Made by a program: the position numbers and the translations under genes. DNA of 64,000 nucleotides, from NCBI GenBank assembly GCA_037318855.1, contig CP134874.1:496598-560597 (forward strand). Reading direction: 5' to 3'. The notes beneath the pieces were generated by a model. The model was given only the letters and a program-made list of their open reading frames with translations, searched no databases and was not told the DNA's origin. Below, piece by piece: positions 32,516 through 41,812 of this stretch; positions within the stretch are counted from its first letter, which is position 1, and each line of letters starts with the position of its first letter. The DNA comes from Candidatus Sedimenticola sp. (ex Thyasira tokunagai) (GTDB lineage Bacteria; Pseudomonadota; Gammaproteobacteria; Chromatiales; Chromatiaceae).

Positions 32516-35341
32516 TTACCGGCTGAGCACTCTCTTCAGGTAGATGCCGGTATAGGATCCGGCCGTCTCTGCAACGGCCTCGGGGGTACCCTGGGCGATA
32601 ATCTCGCCGCCCTTGTCGCCTCCCTCCGGCCCGAGGTCGACGATCCAGTCAGCGGTCTTGATGACGTCCAGGTTGTGCTCGATCACCACCACCGTATTGC
32701 CGTGGTCGCGCAGTCGATGCAGTACCGCCAACAGGTGTTTTACGTCGTGGAAATGAAGGCCGGTGGTGGGCTCATCGAGAATATAGAGGGTATTGCCGGT
32801 ATCCCGTTTTGAAAGCTCCCGCGACAGTTTTACTCGCTGGGCCTCACCTCCGGAGAGGGTGGTGGCGTTCTGTCCCAGCTTGATATAGGAGAGACCCACA
32901 TCCATCAGTGTCTGCAGTTTTCGCTTTAGCGCAGGAATCGCTTCAAAGAAGTCGAGGGCGTCCTCGATGGTGAGCTCCAGTACCTGGTCAATACTCTTTC
33001 CCTTGTACCTGATCTCCAGGGTTTCACGGTTATAGCGTTTGCCCTTGCAGACGTCACACTGGACGTAGACGTCTGGGAGGAAGTGCATCTCCACCTTGAT
33101 CAATCCATCGCCGCGACACGCCTCACAGCGGCCACCCTTGACGTTGAAGCTGAAGCGCCCCGGTGTGTAGCCGCGGGAGCGTGCTTCATGAGTTCCAGCG
33201 AAGAGCTCACGGATCGGGGTGAAGATTCCTGTGTAGGTGGCCGGATTGGAACGAGGTGTGCGCCCAATGGGACTCTGGTCGATATCCACCACCTTGTCGA
33301 AGAGATCCATGCCCTCAATCTCCCGGTGGGGTGCAGCCTCCATGTTAGCGCCGTTCAGTTGCACTGCCGCCACAGGGTAGAGGGTGTCGTTGATCAGTGT
33401 TGATTTACCTGAGCCTGAGACGCCGGTGATACAGGTGAGTAGGCCAATGGGCAGTTTTAGCTCGACCTGCTTCAGATTGTTACCGGTGGCACCGTGAACC
33501 GCCAGTGTGCGGTCGGTATCGACAGCTGTACGTTGCAGTGGTATCTCTATCTGCTGTTTGCCACTGAGGTACTGTCCGGTAAGTGACTCTTCGTTGGCGG
33601 CGACATCTGCAGCCGTCCCTTGTGCAATGATGCGTCCCCCGTGAACGCCGGCACCCGGGCCGACATCCACCACGTGGTCGGCGCTACGAATCGCCTCTTC
33701 ATCATGCTCCACCACAATCACCGTATTGCCCAGGTCGCGCAGATAGGTGAGGGTCTTGAGCAGCCGGTCGTTGTCACGCTGGTGCAGGCCGATAGAGGGC
33801 TCGTCGAGAACATACATCACTCCCACCAGGCCGGCGCCGATCTGGCTGGCCAGACGGATGCGTTGTGCTTCGCCACCGGAGAGGGTTTCGGCGCTGCGCT
33901 CCAGAGTCAGGTAGTCGAGGCCGACGTTGACCAGAAACTGCAGGCGCTGACTAATCTCCTTTACCACCTTGGATGCGATCTCGCCACGTTTTCCCGGAAG
34001 CTTCATCTGCTGGAAAAAGTCATAGGCCTTGCCGATGGGCAGGGTGGCGATGGCGGGGAGGTTATGCTCCGCTACAAATACATGGCGGGCGGCTTCATTG
34101 AGTCTGGCACCTTTGCACTGGGGGCAGGCGTGGGTGGAGATGTAGCGGGAGAGCTCTTCACGGACGGCGTTGGATTCTGTCTCCTTGTAGCGCCGCTCCA
34201 TGTTGCGTACCACTCCCTCAAAGGGGTGGTTTTTGCTGCTACGACCGCCACGATCATTGAAATAGCTGAACTTGATCGACTCCTTGCCGCTGCCGTAGAG
34301 AATATGTTGCCGTATCTTCTCGGGCAGCTCCTCCCAGGGGGCTTCAACGTCAAATTTGTAGTGTTTTCCAAGGGAGCTGATGAGCTGGAAGTAGTAGGCA
34401 TTGCGTCTGTCCCAACCGCGCACCGCACCGGCGGCCAGACTCAGATGGGGGTGTGCCACTACCCTTTCCGGGTCGAAGAATTGCTCAACACCAAGGCCAT
34501 CACAAGTGGGGCAAGCGCCCACCGGATTATTGAAAGAGAAGAGCCGGGGTTCAAGCTCCTCAATGCTATAGCCGCACTGGGGGCAGGCGAAGTTGGCCGA
34601 GAAGATAAGTTCGGCCGCTTCATTGTCATCCATCCAGGCGACTCGTGTCAGGCCACCCGAGAGCTGTAGTGCGGTCTCAAACGACTCTGCCAGTCGCAGT
34701 GCCAGATCATCCCGTACTTTGAACCGGTCCACTACCGCTTCGATGGTGTGTTTCTTGTGCAGTTCCAACTCCGGAGGTTCGTCGAGTTCATAGATCTCAC
34801 CATCGATACGGGCACGAATGAAACCCTGGGCATTGAGCTCCTGCAGCAGCTTGTGGTGTTCACCCTTGCGTTCGGAGACCACCGGTGCCAGTAGCATCAG
34901 CTTGCTTCCTTCGGGCAGGCTCAGTACTTGATCGACCATCTGGCTGACGGTCTGAGCCTCAAGCTGCGTGTCGTGCTGTGGGCAGCGCGGTGTGCCGGCG
35001 CGGGCGAACAGCAGGCGCAGGTAGTCGTAGATCTCGGTAATGGTGCCGACGGTAGAGCGTGGGTTGTGTGAAGTTGTCTTCTGTTCGATTGATATCGCCG
35101 GTGACAGACCTTCTATATGGTCGATATCCGGTTTTTCCATCATCGACAGGAATTGCCGGGCATAGGCGGAGAGTGACTCAACGTAGCGGCGCTGCCCCTC
35201 AGCGTAGATGGTATCGAAGGCTAGGGAGGATTTGCCTGAACCGGAGAGACCGGTGATGACAATCAGTTTGTCCCTGGGTAGATCAAGATCGATATTCTTC
35301 AGATTGTGGGTGCGTGCGCCACGGAGGTGGATAGTGTCCAT
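32516..35341 (-). CDS. uvrA: Excinuclease ABC subunit A
   Basis: A 941-residue damage-recognition ATPase of nucleotide excision repair. Two ABC modules: Walker [11 protein letters not shown] and [10 protein letters not shown]; signatures [16 protein letters not shown] and [15 protein letters not shown]. Zinc fingers are visible as [10 protein letters not shown]...CPTCDG and CEACRGDGL...CDVC. Normal length. I looked for a LexA-type CTGT-N8-ACAG box upstream and found none. Convergent with glgA and divergent from the MFS gene. Confidence 0.98.
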   Translation of the reverse strand: MDTIHLRGARTHNLKNIDLDLPRDKLIVITGLSGSGKSSLAFDTIYAEGQRRYVESLSAYARQFLSMMEKPDIDHIEGLSPAISIEQKTTSHNPRSTVGTITEIYDYLRLLFARAGTPRCPQHDTQLEAQTVSQMVDQVLSLPEGSKLMLLAPVVSERKGEHHKLLQELNAQGFIRARIDGEIYELDEPPELELHKKHTIEAVVDRFKVRDDLALRLAESFETALQLSGGLTRVAWMDDNEAAELIFSANFACPQCGYSIEELEPRLFSFNNPVGACPTCDGLGVEQFFDPERVVAHPHLSLAAGAVRGWDRRNAYYFQLISSLGKHYKFDVEAPWEELPEKIRQHILYGSGKESIKFSYFNDRGGRSSKNHPFEGVVRNMERRYKETESNAVREELSRYISTHACPQCKGARLNEAARHVFVAEHNLPAIATLPIGKAYDFFQQMKLPGKRGEIASKVVKEISQRLQFLVNVGLDYLTLERSAETLSGGEAQRIRLASQIGAGLVGVMYVLDEPSIGLHQRDNDRLLKTLTYLRDLGNTVIVVEHDEEAIRSADHVVDVGPGAGVHGGRIIAQGTAADVAANEESLTGQYLSGKQQIEIPLQRTAVDTDRTLAVHGATGNNLKQVELKLPIGLLTCITGVSGSGKSTLINDTLYPVAAVQLNGANMEAAPHREIEGMDLFDKVVDIDQSPIGRTPRSNPATYTGIFTPIRELFAGTHEARSRGYTPGRFSFNVKGGRCEACRGDGLIKVEMHFLPDVYVQCDVCKGKRYNRETLEIRYKGKSIDQVLELTIEDALDFFEAIPALKRKLQTLMDVGLSYIKLGQNATTLSGGEAQRVKLSRELSKRDTGNTLYILDEPTTGLHFHDVKHLLAVLHRLRDHGNTVVVIEHNLDVIKTADWIVDLGPEGGDKGGEIIAQGTPEAVAETAGSYTGIYLKRVLSR

Positions 35342-35530
35342 CGATTTACCAGCAGTTGAGCGAACCTGATATCATACGCCGTCTTGTGGGTACGGGCCAA
35401 AGCAAAGTTAGTTTGTCGAGAGCGTATAGGTTTGTCGATATAACTGATTGCCCCCCTTTTTCAGGGTTTGTAGAATTGTCGTCTGTGGTTATCCTTAATC
35501 GTTTGTTTGCAAGATCCAGCAGGAGATAAA

Positions 35531-36919
35531 GTGAGTAATAAAGATAGTGAACAGCAGGGGCTGCAGCCTCTCGAGTCTCGTGCGGCACTCTCCTTGGCCG
35601 GGATTTTCTCAGTGCGCATGCTGGGTCTGTTCATGATCTTGCCGGTCTTCGCCCTCTATGCCGAGGAGCTTGGGGGGGTGACTCCTGTACTGGTGGGGGT
35701 GGCTATTGGTGCCTACGGCCTGACCCAGGCGCTCTTCCAGATCCCGTTCGGTATGCTCTCCGACCGTATTGGTCGTAAGCCGGTGATTATTGGCGGCTTG
35801 CTGATATTTGCGCTTGGCAGTGTTGTGGCGGCCCAGGCGGACACTATCTGGGGAGTGATTTTTGGGCGCGCCATCCAGGGTAGTGGTGCTATCGCCGCAG
35901 CCATTATGGCGTTGGCCGCCGACCTTACCCGGGAGCAGGTGCGTATGCGGGTAATGGCGGTGATCGGTATGAGTATCGGCTTCGCCTTTGCCATTTCCCT
36001 GATACTCGGTCCCCTGCTCAATACCCTGGTGGGTGTCCCTGGTATCTTTTGGATTACCGCGCTGTTGGCTCTGGTGGGAATAGCTATCGTGGTGCTGTTT
36101 GTCCCTAATCCGAAAGAGAGTCATTTTCACCGCGATACTGAACCGGTGCCGGGACAGTTTGGCAGAGTCCTGAGCGACCCGGATTTGCTGCGGCTGGATG
36201 TCGGCATCATGTTGTTGCACATGATTCTTACCGCACTGTTTATTGCCGTTCCGCTGGCCCTGCGTGATCAGGTTGGACTTCCCGGGGGCAGCCACTGGAT
36301 GCTCTACCTGCCGGTGGTGGTGCTGGCCATGGGTTTGATGGTTCCCTTTGTGGTGATTGCTGAGAAGCGGCGCAAGATGAAGCCTGTGTTCCTTGCCGCC
36401 ATTGCAGGGCTGATTCTGGCGCAACTCGGTTTTTGGGGGATGCATGACTCCCTTGTTGGTATTGGATTGTCGATGCTGCTCTTCTTTACCGCCTTCAACC
36501 TGTTGGAAGCAACACTTCCGTCACTGATCGCCAAGACCGCTCCAGCGGCAAGTAAGGGGACGGCTATGGGGGTCTACTCGACCTCTCAATTTTCAGGAGC
36601 ATTTCTTGGTGGCCTGCTGGGTGGTTGGGTGCACAGCCATTACGGCCTCCAGGGTGTGTTTCTGTTTGGGGCGGTGGTGGCGGCTATTTGGTTGTTGGTG
36701 GCATCGGGCATGTCACCGACCAAGTACCTTAATAGTCACCTGTTGAAAGTAGGCGCTATGAATGAGGCCCAGGCGGCAGAACTACAGGCAGAGTTGCTTG
36801 CCCTTGACGGTGTTGAGGATGCAACTGTGGCGGCGGAGGAGGGGGTTGCCTATCTTAAGATAGATGCTGAAGTGATCGAGCTCTCCCGCCTGGATGCATT
36901 TTGCAGCATTGAAGGGTAG
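35531..36919 (+). CDS. MFS transporter, YajR-like
   Basis: A 462-residue major facilitator with 12 predicted helices and the loop motif GMLSDRIGRKPVI between helices 2 and 3. The C-terminal 70 residues (after MSPTKYL) form a soluble tail, ELQAELLALDGVEDATVAAE, typical of the ferredoxin-like YAM domain of YajR. GTG 35531 is preferred because AGGAG lies 5 bases before it; an in-frame TTG at 35507 has no such site. Substrate is unknown. Its place between uvrA and ssb is conserved in several gammaproteobacteria. Confidence 0.88.
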   Translation: MSNKDSEQQGLQPLESRAALSLAGIFSVRMLGLFMILPVFALYAEELGGVTPVLVGVAIGAYGLTQALFQIPFGMLSDRIGRKPVIIGGLLIFALGSVVAAQADTIWGVIFGRAIQGSGAIAAAIMALAADLTREQVRMRVMAVIGMSIGFAFAISLILGPLLNTLVGVPGIFWITALLALVGIAIVVLFVPNPKESHFHRDTEPVPGQFGRVLSDPDLLRLDVGIMLLHMILTALFIAVPLALRDQVGLPGGSHWMLYLPVVVLAMGLMVPFVVIAEKRRKMKPVFLAAIAGLILAQLGFWGMHDSLVGIGLSMLLFFTAFNLLEATLPSLIAKTAPAASKGTAMGVYSTSQFSGAFLGGLLGGWVHSHYGLQGVFLFGAVVAAIWLLVASGMSPTKYLNSHLLKVGAMNEAQAAELQAELLALDGVEDATVAAEEGVAYLKIDAEVIELSRLDAFCSIEG

Positions 36920-36984
36920 ACTTGGTCGTTCGTTAGCGGCCCGTGTTCAGGGACGAGGCGGAAACCAATAAATCAGGAGGAGCT

Positions 36985-37446
36985 ATGGCCAGCAGGGGCG
37001 TCAACAAAGTAATTCTTATCGGTAATCTGGGGCAGGACCCCGAGGTGCGCTACATGCCGAATGGCAATGCGGTGGCCAATGTTACCCTCGCCACATCTGA
37101 AACCTGGAAGGATAAGAATACCGGCGAAAACCAGGAGAAGACCGAGTGGCACCGTGTCGTCTTTTTCCGTCGCCTGGCGGAGGTGGTTGGTGAGTACCTG
37201 AAGAAAGGCTCCAAGGTCTATGTCGAGGGGCGGCTACAGACGCGCAAGTGGCAGGGCCAAGATGGCCAGGATCGCTATACTACCGAGATCGTTGCTGACC
37301 AGATGCAGATGCTCGACAGCCGCGGCGGCGGCAGTGCTAACTTCGACTCCAACCGCTCATCGGCACCAGCCTCCCAGTCATCGCCTTCTCAGCCGTCGAC
37401 GGCCCCCACGCCTGATAATGGCTTTGATGATGATATTCCGTTCTGA
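36985..37446 (+). CDS. ssb: Single-stranded DNA-binding protein
   Basis: A 153-residue SSB. The OB-fold (residues 1-110) starts [20 protein letters not shown] and contains [13 protein letters not shown]; a Ser/Pro-rich linker leads to the acidic tip GFDDDIPF that recruits repair and replication partners. ATG 36985 has a near-perfect AGGAGG site 5 bases upstream; an upstream in-frame ATG at 36943 lacks one. A terminator follows 29 bases after the stop. Confidence 0.97.
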   Translation: MASRGVNKVILIGNLGQDPEVRYMPNGNAVANVTLATSETWKDKNTGENQEKTEWHRVVFFRRLAEVVGEYLKKGSKVYVEGRLQTRKWQGQDGQDRYTTEIVADQMQMLDSRGGGSANFDSNRSSAPASQSSPSQPSTAPTPDNGFDDDIPF

Positions 37447-37475
37447 TAATTACCCAAGAGCAACAATGATATGGA

Positions 37476-37500
37476 GCCCGCTTAGCAGCGGGTTTTTTTT
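37476..37500 (+). terminator. Intrinsic terminator after ssb
   Basis: CCCGC (37477-37481), loop of 6, GCGGG (37488-37492), then eight T. Short but canonical. Confidence 0.85.
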
Positions 37501-37642
37501 GCATCGAATTGCCTGATGCACTATCACATCAGGCACACTTCCTGCCCATGGTCTATTCTTGCTGTAGGGTACACCACGGGGAGTGACCTGCACACTCTTG
37601 CATAATGCAGATATTGAGAGTGTTACCGGTTAAGGAAAATGC

Positions 37643-39718
37643 ATGTTTAATCGAGTAGTTTGGGCGCTGGTTTTGTTATGGATACCTTTCGGTGTCAGAG
37701 CACTGGGATTGCAGGGTATTGAGGTCTTATCTGCTCTTAATCAGCCGCTGGATGCAAGAATAACGATAGCCGCCGAGAAGGGAGATGTTGCAGATATTGC
37801 AGTATCACTTGCCGATCTGAAGGCTTTTCAGAAAGGGGGAATTCAGCGCACTTTCTTTCTCTCTAAACTTCAATTTAAAGTGAGGGCCGATGCTGCAGGC
37901 AACCCCTATATTCATGTGACAACACGGGAGAGTGTGCGCGAGCCCTATCTTAATTTTCTTATAAAGGCTGAGAGGCGCCGCGGAGGTGGAGTGCTTCTGA
38001 AAGAGTATACCATTCTCCTTGATCCACCCATCTACGCACCTGAGGTAACACCAGCAGCAAAGAAAACAGCGGTGCCGGGAGCCACAGTTGAGCCAGAAAG
38101 AGAGAAGGTTTACGGCCCGATAAGAGGGGGTGAAACCTTGTGGGTGATCGCCCGCAATACCCGGCCTGATGAGGCGGTCTCCATCGAGCAGATGATGATG
38201 GCGTTGCAACAACGCAACCCGGATGCCTTCCGCAGGAACAACGTCAACCTGCTCAAGCGTGGTGTGGAACTGGTGATTCCTCAATCTGATCTTATCAAAC
38301 GTATGACTCGTAAGGAGGCGAAGCAGGCATTTCGCGATCAGACACGTGAGTGGCGTAGCGGTGGACGGACTCCCCGCGTCCAGACAGAAACGGCAAAGAT
38401 AAAACCCACACCTGAGGCGACCCCTGTAGCAGTGCCTCAGGTTCCAGTTGATGAGGCGCCAACTACCATAGAAACGGTTGAATTGGCCCAGAAGGCGGCA
38501 ACCGTTGAGCCGGGTGAGGGTTACCTCCGGGTTGTGGAGACGGATAAAGCGCAGAAGTTACCGGAAGCGATAAAGGTTAATCCTGCTGATGACCCAGATA
38601 AGTTGCAGAAGATTATTGATGAGGCGAGCCAGAGTCTGACGGCTACGCGTCAAATCAATCAGGACCTGGCGGCACTGCGTGTTGCTCTCGAGGGTGAAGT
38701 TGCCATGCTGCAGCGATCTCTGGAGGAGAGGGACCGGCAAATTGATGAGCTACGGCTGCGCATAGAGAGTGCTCAGGTGCAGGTTGTCCCTGAAGCAGCA
38801 ACCCAGCCTTCTCTCCAGATTGAAAAAGTTGTACCTGCTCCCCCTCCCTCAGCAAACAACGCATGGAAAGCGACTGCACAGTGGCCCCTCGCTGATGGAG
38901 ATTCGAGACTGGTTGTTGTTGTCGTAGTGCTCCTGCTGCTGATGGTATTGGTTGTTTTGCTGTTTAGGCGAAGGCGTGCTGTGGTGGTTCAGACGGCTTC
39001 ATCAGCGTTGGATGAAGATGAGAGCTGGAAAGATGTGGGGGATGAGGCGTCTAACCAGGAAGTGAAGAAAGCCGATGCGGATGTAGTGCCAAGTCTGATG
39101 ATGACCGACGTCTATCTCGGCTATCACCAGTACAGCCAGGCGGAGTCGATGATCCGTCAAATGATTGATGTTCATCCCGATCGACTCTCACTGAAGGTCA
39201 AGTTACTGGAAATCTATGCAGTGAAGAAGGATCGGGATATGTTCTCCCACTACTTGGAAGAGGTACATGAAACGATAGCTTCAGAGGCGCCGGGCCTGTG
39301 GGACAAGGTAATTAAAATGGGGAGTGACCTGATTCCTCGCCATCCACTGATCACCGGTGAGGAGTCCCCTCTCTCTGTTGATACGAACGCAATGGATATG
39401 GAGAAAACCGTTGATTTTAGTGATATCGTTGTAGATCCTGAGTTGGATATCGAGCTGAATGCAACTGATCTTCCGGTAGGTGGGGGTGAGCCCTCTGCAG
39501 CCGAAGATGAGTCACTGGAGATGGCTCTTGAGGGATTGGATCTTACATCCCTAGAGATGGATGAAGATATCGATGATCATGACCTGTTGCTGGATGATAT
39601 TGAGATTCCCGATTTGGAAGGTATGCTGCAGGATGTCGCTGATGAGCAACTGACACTCGATGACCTGGATTTTGGAGAGGATGAAGAGGGCGACCAGAAG
39701 AAGCAGGGTGACAAATAG
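37643..39718 (+). CDS. fimV: FimV/HubP-like polar protein
   Basis: A 691-residue FimV family protein. Signal peptide to about residue 20 (WIPFGVRA before LGLQG), FimV N-terminal domain (LNQPLDARITI...), a LysM-like domain at about 137-205 (IRGGETLWVIARNTRP), a coiled coil near 325-375, a single transmembrane helix near 420-443, then a long acidic cytoplasmic tail with a TPR-like part (VYLGYHQYSQAESMIRQMID). FimV supports type IV pilus assembly and polar organisation, so it relates to the pilin operon at 56-63.7 kb. AAGGA precedes ATG by 6 bases. It is shorter than the Pseudomonas protein. Confidence 0.92.
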   Translation: MFNRVVWALVLLWIPFGVRALGLQGIEVLSALNQPLDARITIAAEKGDVADIAVSLADLKAFQKGGIQRTFFLSKLQFKVRADAAGNPYIHVTTRESVREPYLNFLIKAERRRGGGVLLKEYTILLDPPIYAPEVTPAAKKTAVPGATVEPEREKVYGPIRGGETLWVIARNTRPDEAVSIEQMMMALQQRNPDAFRRNNVNLLKRGVELVIPQSDLIKRMTRKEAKQAFRDQTREWRSGGRTPRVQTETAKIKPTPEATPVAVPQVPVDEAPTTIETVELAQKAATVEPGEGYLRVVETDKAQKLPEAIKVNPADDPDKLQKIIDEASQSLTATRQINQDLAALRVALEGEVAMLQRSLEERDRQIDELRLRIESAQVQVVPEAATQPSLQIEKVVPAPPPSANNAWKATAQWPLADGDSRLVVVVVVLLLLMVLVVLLFRRRRAVVVQTASSALDEDESWKDVGDEASNQEVKKADADVVPSLMMTDVYLGYHQYSQAESMIRQMIDVHPDRLSLKVKLLEIYAVKKDRDMFSHYLEEVHETIASEAPGLWDKVIKMGSDLIPRHPLITGEESPLSVDTNAMDMEKTVDFSDIVVDPELDIELNATDLPVGGGEPSAAEDESLEMALEGLDLTSLEMDEDIDDHDLLLDDIEIPDLEGMLQDVADEQLTLDDLDFGEDEEGDQKKQGDK

Positions 39719-39832
39719 AATAAGTTGCCTTATACAGAAGCCGTTCCCGCACCCCCTTGTTGTACGTAAAACCAGCCGCAGGCATTACAGCCAGTAAAAT
39801 AGAGTGACTCTATTACCCCGCCAATCCCGGGT

Positions 39833-41032
39833 TTACCCCGGAGCGCCATCCACTCTCGGACGCCACAATATCGGAAGATAGATGGCGCAAAAAACCAGAA
39901 AACAGAGTATCCATAATCCCCCGGAAACATCTATCCAGAGGGTGTAGAGGTAGGGCAGCAGTAGTGGGCCGAATACGCGGCAGAGTGCTGCCAGATTGAG
40001 GAGGATAAAGGCGATCCCCATCAGTTTCCCAGGCTGAATCGGCCGTCCGGTATGCCCAAGAGAGACGCGGGCGATCATGCCAAGAGTAAGAACGCCGACA
40101 CCGCCAACGGTTAGTGCGTGCTTGGCAAGATTAGCAGGGGCCACGCCGGTGGGTGCCACTGCCGTCAGTACCAGACCAATGATAATCCAACAGAAGCCGC
40201 TGTAGAGCACCCAGAGTATAGGTGAACGCCATACCTGGGGGTGGTGCCATCCGGCAAGTCGAACCAGTTGTGCGATGGCCGAGATGGCCGCAAGTATGGC
40301 GATAAGCCAGGGCTCCGGATAGAGAGGTTGTACCAATACCAGAGCGGCGAGGCTGATCGTGGCAGTTATTTCAACCGGCTGTCGACTCACAGCTTTGTGA
40401 CCGGGAATGACGGCCTGGGTAAAGAAGGGAAGTACCCTACCGCCGATCATCACTATCAGAAAGACGATAAGGTAGAGCATCATATCGCTGCCCTGGGCGG
40501 CGCTGTTGCTCAGACCTAGGGCCTGTAGGTGTACCAGTAGGTTGGCAACTGCCATTACCAGCAGTAGGGGAACAAAGATACGGTTAATCTTCTGCTTGCC
40601 TTGCCACAAGGCGGGTTTGATGGCGAGCGCAATAGCGGGCAGAAACAGCAGGTCGGTGATCGCGATGACCATCTCCGGGACTATGCCGTACAACAGGGGG
40701 GCGATGCGACCCGCCAGCCATAGTGCCACCAGCCCTGCCAGGGGTCGGCCGATGGGAGGGGTGATGCCAGTCCAATTGCGAACCGCCGTTAGCAGGAAGC
40801 CGGCGATGATGGCGGGAGTATAGCCGAACAGCATCTCATGGCTGTGCCAGCCGATAAAACCGTAGTAAGTGGGAAGAGAGAGCTGCCCAGACCAGGCGAT
40901 AAGCCAGACGCCAAGCAGAATGACCGCTGCCAGACCGGCGACACTGAAGAAGGGCCTGAAGCCGAGCGCAAGGATAGCGGGGCCCTGATGGGGTAGTGAG
41001 GGCTTGGATGGCTCAGAGTGGATTTTTAGCAT
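39833..41032 (-). CDS. nnrS: NnrS-family membrane protein
   Basis: A 399-residue protein of about 12 transmembrane helices with the NnrS landmarks LALGFRPFFSVAGLAAV near residue 23, GFIGWHSHEMLFGYTPAIIAG and the ALTVGGVGVLTLGMIARVSLGHTGR segment. NnrS is a haem- and copper-associated inner membrane protein linked to resistance against nitrosative stress; its exact reaction is not settled. No other denitrification gene lies nearby. A perfect FNR/NNR-type box precedes it, consistent with nitric-oxide or low-oxygen control. Confidence 0.9.
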   Translation of the reverse strand: MLKIHSEPSKPSLPHQGPAILALGFRPFFSVAGLAAVILLGVWLIAWSGQLSLPTYYGFIGWHSHEMLFGYTPAIIAGFLLTAVRNWTGITPPIGRPLAGLVALWLAGRIAPLLYGIVPEMVIAITDLLFLPAIALAIKPALWQGKQKINRIFVPLLLVMAVANLLVHLQALGLSNSAAQGSDMMLYLIVFLIVMIGGRVLPFFTQAVIPGHKAVSRQPVEITATISLAALVLVQPLYPEPWLIAILAAISAIAQLVRLAGWHHPQVWRSPILWVLYSGFCWIIIGLVLTAVAPTGVAPANLAKHALTVGGVGVLTLGMIARVSLGHTGRPIQPGKLMGIAFILLNLAALCRVFGPLLLPYLYTLWIDVSGGLWILCFLVFCAIYLPILWRPRVDGAPG

Positions 41033-41175
41033 GGCTATCTACTGTGTTCTATGGCGGGTTTTGTCAGGTGTTCCCGGGGGAGCCTCTGAAAAAGATTGAG
41101 TGCAGGGTAAATATTCATGCCCTGCTCAGGGGATCTTGATGGAGGAGTAGCTTAGTCACTCTCTGGGGAGGAGCA

Positions 41176-41189
41176 TTGATATCCATCAA
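41176..41189. promoter_or_regulatory. FNR/NNR/DNR-type operator before nnrS
   Basis: TTGATATCCATCAA matches TTGAT-N4-ATCAA at all ten specified positions. Its centre lies 150 bases before the nnrS start. If it acts from -41.5 on the - strand, transcription would begin near 41141, and TAAGCT (41149-41154) falls where the -10 should be, though that hexamer is a weak match. Confidence 0.7.
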
Positions 41190-41208
41190 GGTAGATCTGG
41201 GCGGGGCA

Positions 41209-41238
41209 AAAAAATACGGGCCGAGGCCCGTATTTTTA
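41209..41238 (-). terminator. Intrinsic terminator of the sulfur globule gene
   Basis: A perfect stem with arms AAAAATACGGGC (41210-41221) and GCCCGTATTTTT (41226-41237) around CGAG, followed on the - strand by a T-run. It lies 36 bases after the stop of the gene at 41274-41657 and could also stop + strand transcripts. Confidence 0.85.
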
Positions 41239-41273
41239 TGATGTCTTACGACATCCACCATTAAGCGAGTTGC

Positions 41274-41657
41274 TTATTTGGCGGGAGCGGCAGGTGCTGC
41301 TGCAGGTGCAGGAGGAGCCGGGTAGCCGTAAGGGGCGCCGTAAGGAGCGCCGTAGCCGTAAGGAGCGCCGTAGCCGTAAGGAGCGCCGTAGCCGTAGCCG
41401 CGATTGTAGTAGTCATTGTATCCACGACCGTAGCCGGAACCGTAGCCGGAACCAGAGCCGCGACCGCTCATACCGAAGCTGAAGTCACCGGAACCGTCGC
41501 CCCAGCCGTCACCCCAACCACTGTTGTTGTTACCCCAACCGCTGTTCCAAGGATTACCGCCACCACCCCAAGGACCGTTGTTGCCCCACCAAGCGGAAGC
41601 AGACGCAGAAGCAGCAAGCATGGCAGCGATGGCTGCAACTTTGAAAATCTTTTTCAT
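41274..41657 (-). CDS. Sulfur globule protein-like precursor
   Basis: A 127-residue secreted low-complexity protein. The signal peptide is [20 protein letters not shown] before WWGNN. The mature part has Gly/Asn/Trp repeats ([15 protein letters not shown]), Gly/Tyr repeats ([18 protein letters not shown]), several GAPYGY units and an Ala/Pro tail. This composition and layout resemble the sulfur globule envelope proteins of purple and colourless sulfur bacteria, which coat intracellular or periplasmic sulfur. Such repeats can also occur in other surface proteins, so the call rests on style rather than on a conserved motif. ATG 41657 has GGAG 8 bases before it. A good promoter lies upstream. 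Confidence 0.75.
   Translation of the reverse strand: MKKIFKVAAIAAMLAASASASAWWGNNGPWGGGGNPWNSGWGNNNSGWGDGWGDGSGDFSFGMSGRGSGSGYGSGYGRGYNDYYNRGYGYGAPYGYGAPYGYGAPYGAPYGYPAPPAPAAAPAAPAK
41325..41400. repeat. Tandem 18-bp repeats encoding GAPYGY
   Basis: About three full and one shortened copy of the unit TAAGGAGCGCCGTAGCCG (as read on the + strand) within the sulfur globule gene. The near-identity at the DNA level suggests recent copy-number change by slippage. Confidence 0.8.
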
Positions 41658-41775
41658 ATTTATTCTCCAACAAAATAAATGGTCTATATCCATGTCGAAC
41701 CCAAATTATAGACGAGTTCTGATTTTTTTACTCAGGGAAGCGATTTATACCACCGTTTTCGCTCTCTGGTGTAAA

Positions 41776-41804
41776 AGCATATTAGTAATTACTAAATAAG
41801 TCAA
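41776..41804 (-). promoter_or_regulatory. Promoter of the sulfur globule gene with an internal dyad
   Basis: On the - strand: TTGACT (41804-41799), 17-base spacer, TATGCT (41781-41776). The spacer contains the perfect 14-base palindrome TTAGTAATTACTAA (41782-41795), a likely operator position for a repressor or a DNA-distorting activator. Predicted leader is about 110 nt. Confidence 0.7.
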
Positions 41805-41812
41805 GTTCTTAT

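Noticed and set aside
33620..34669. A 349-codon + strand reading frame
   Set aside because: It lies entirely antisense to uvrA, whose motifs are certain. Its composition follows from uvrA codon bias.
35342..35530. LexA/SOS box for uvrA
   Set aside because: I read the divergent region on both strands and found no CTGT-N8-ACAG.
39798..39814. Inverted repeat AATAGAGT / ACTCTATT as terminator for nnrS
   Set aside because: The two arms are almost contiguous, the stem is AT-rich and only four T follow on the - strand; too weak to call.
41325..41400. Regular short repeats that might suggest a CRISPR array
   Set aside because: There are no unique spacers; the repeats are in frame and encode GAPYGY units of the sulfur globule-like protein.
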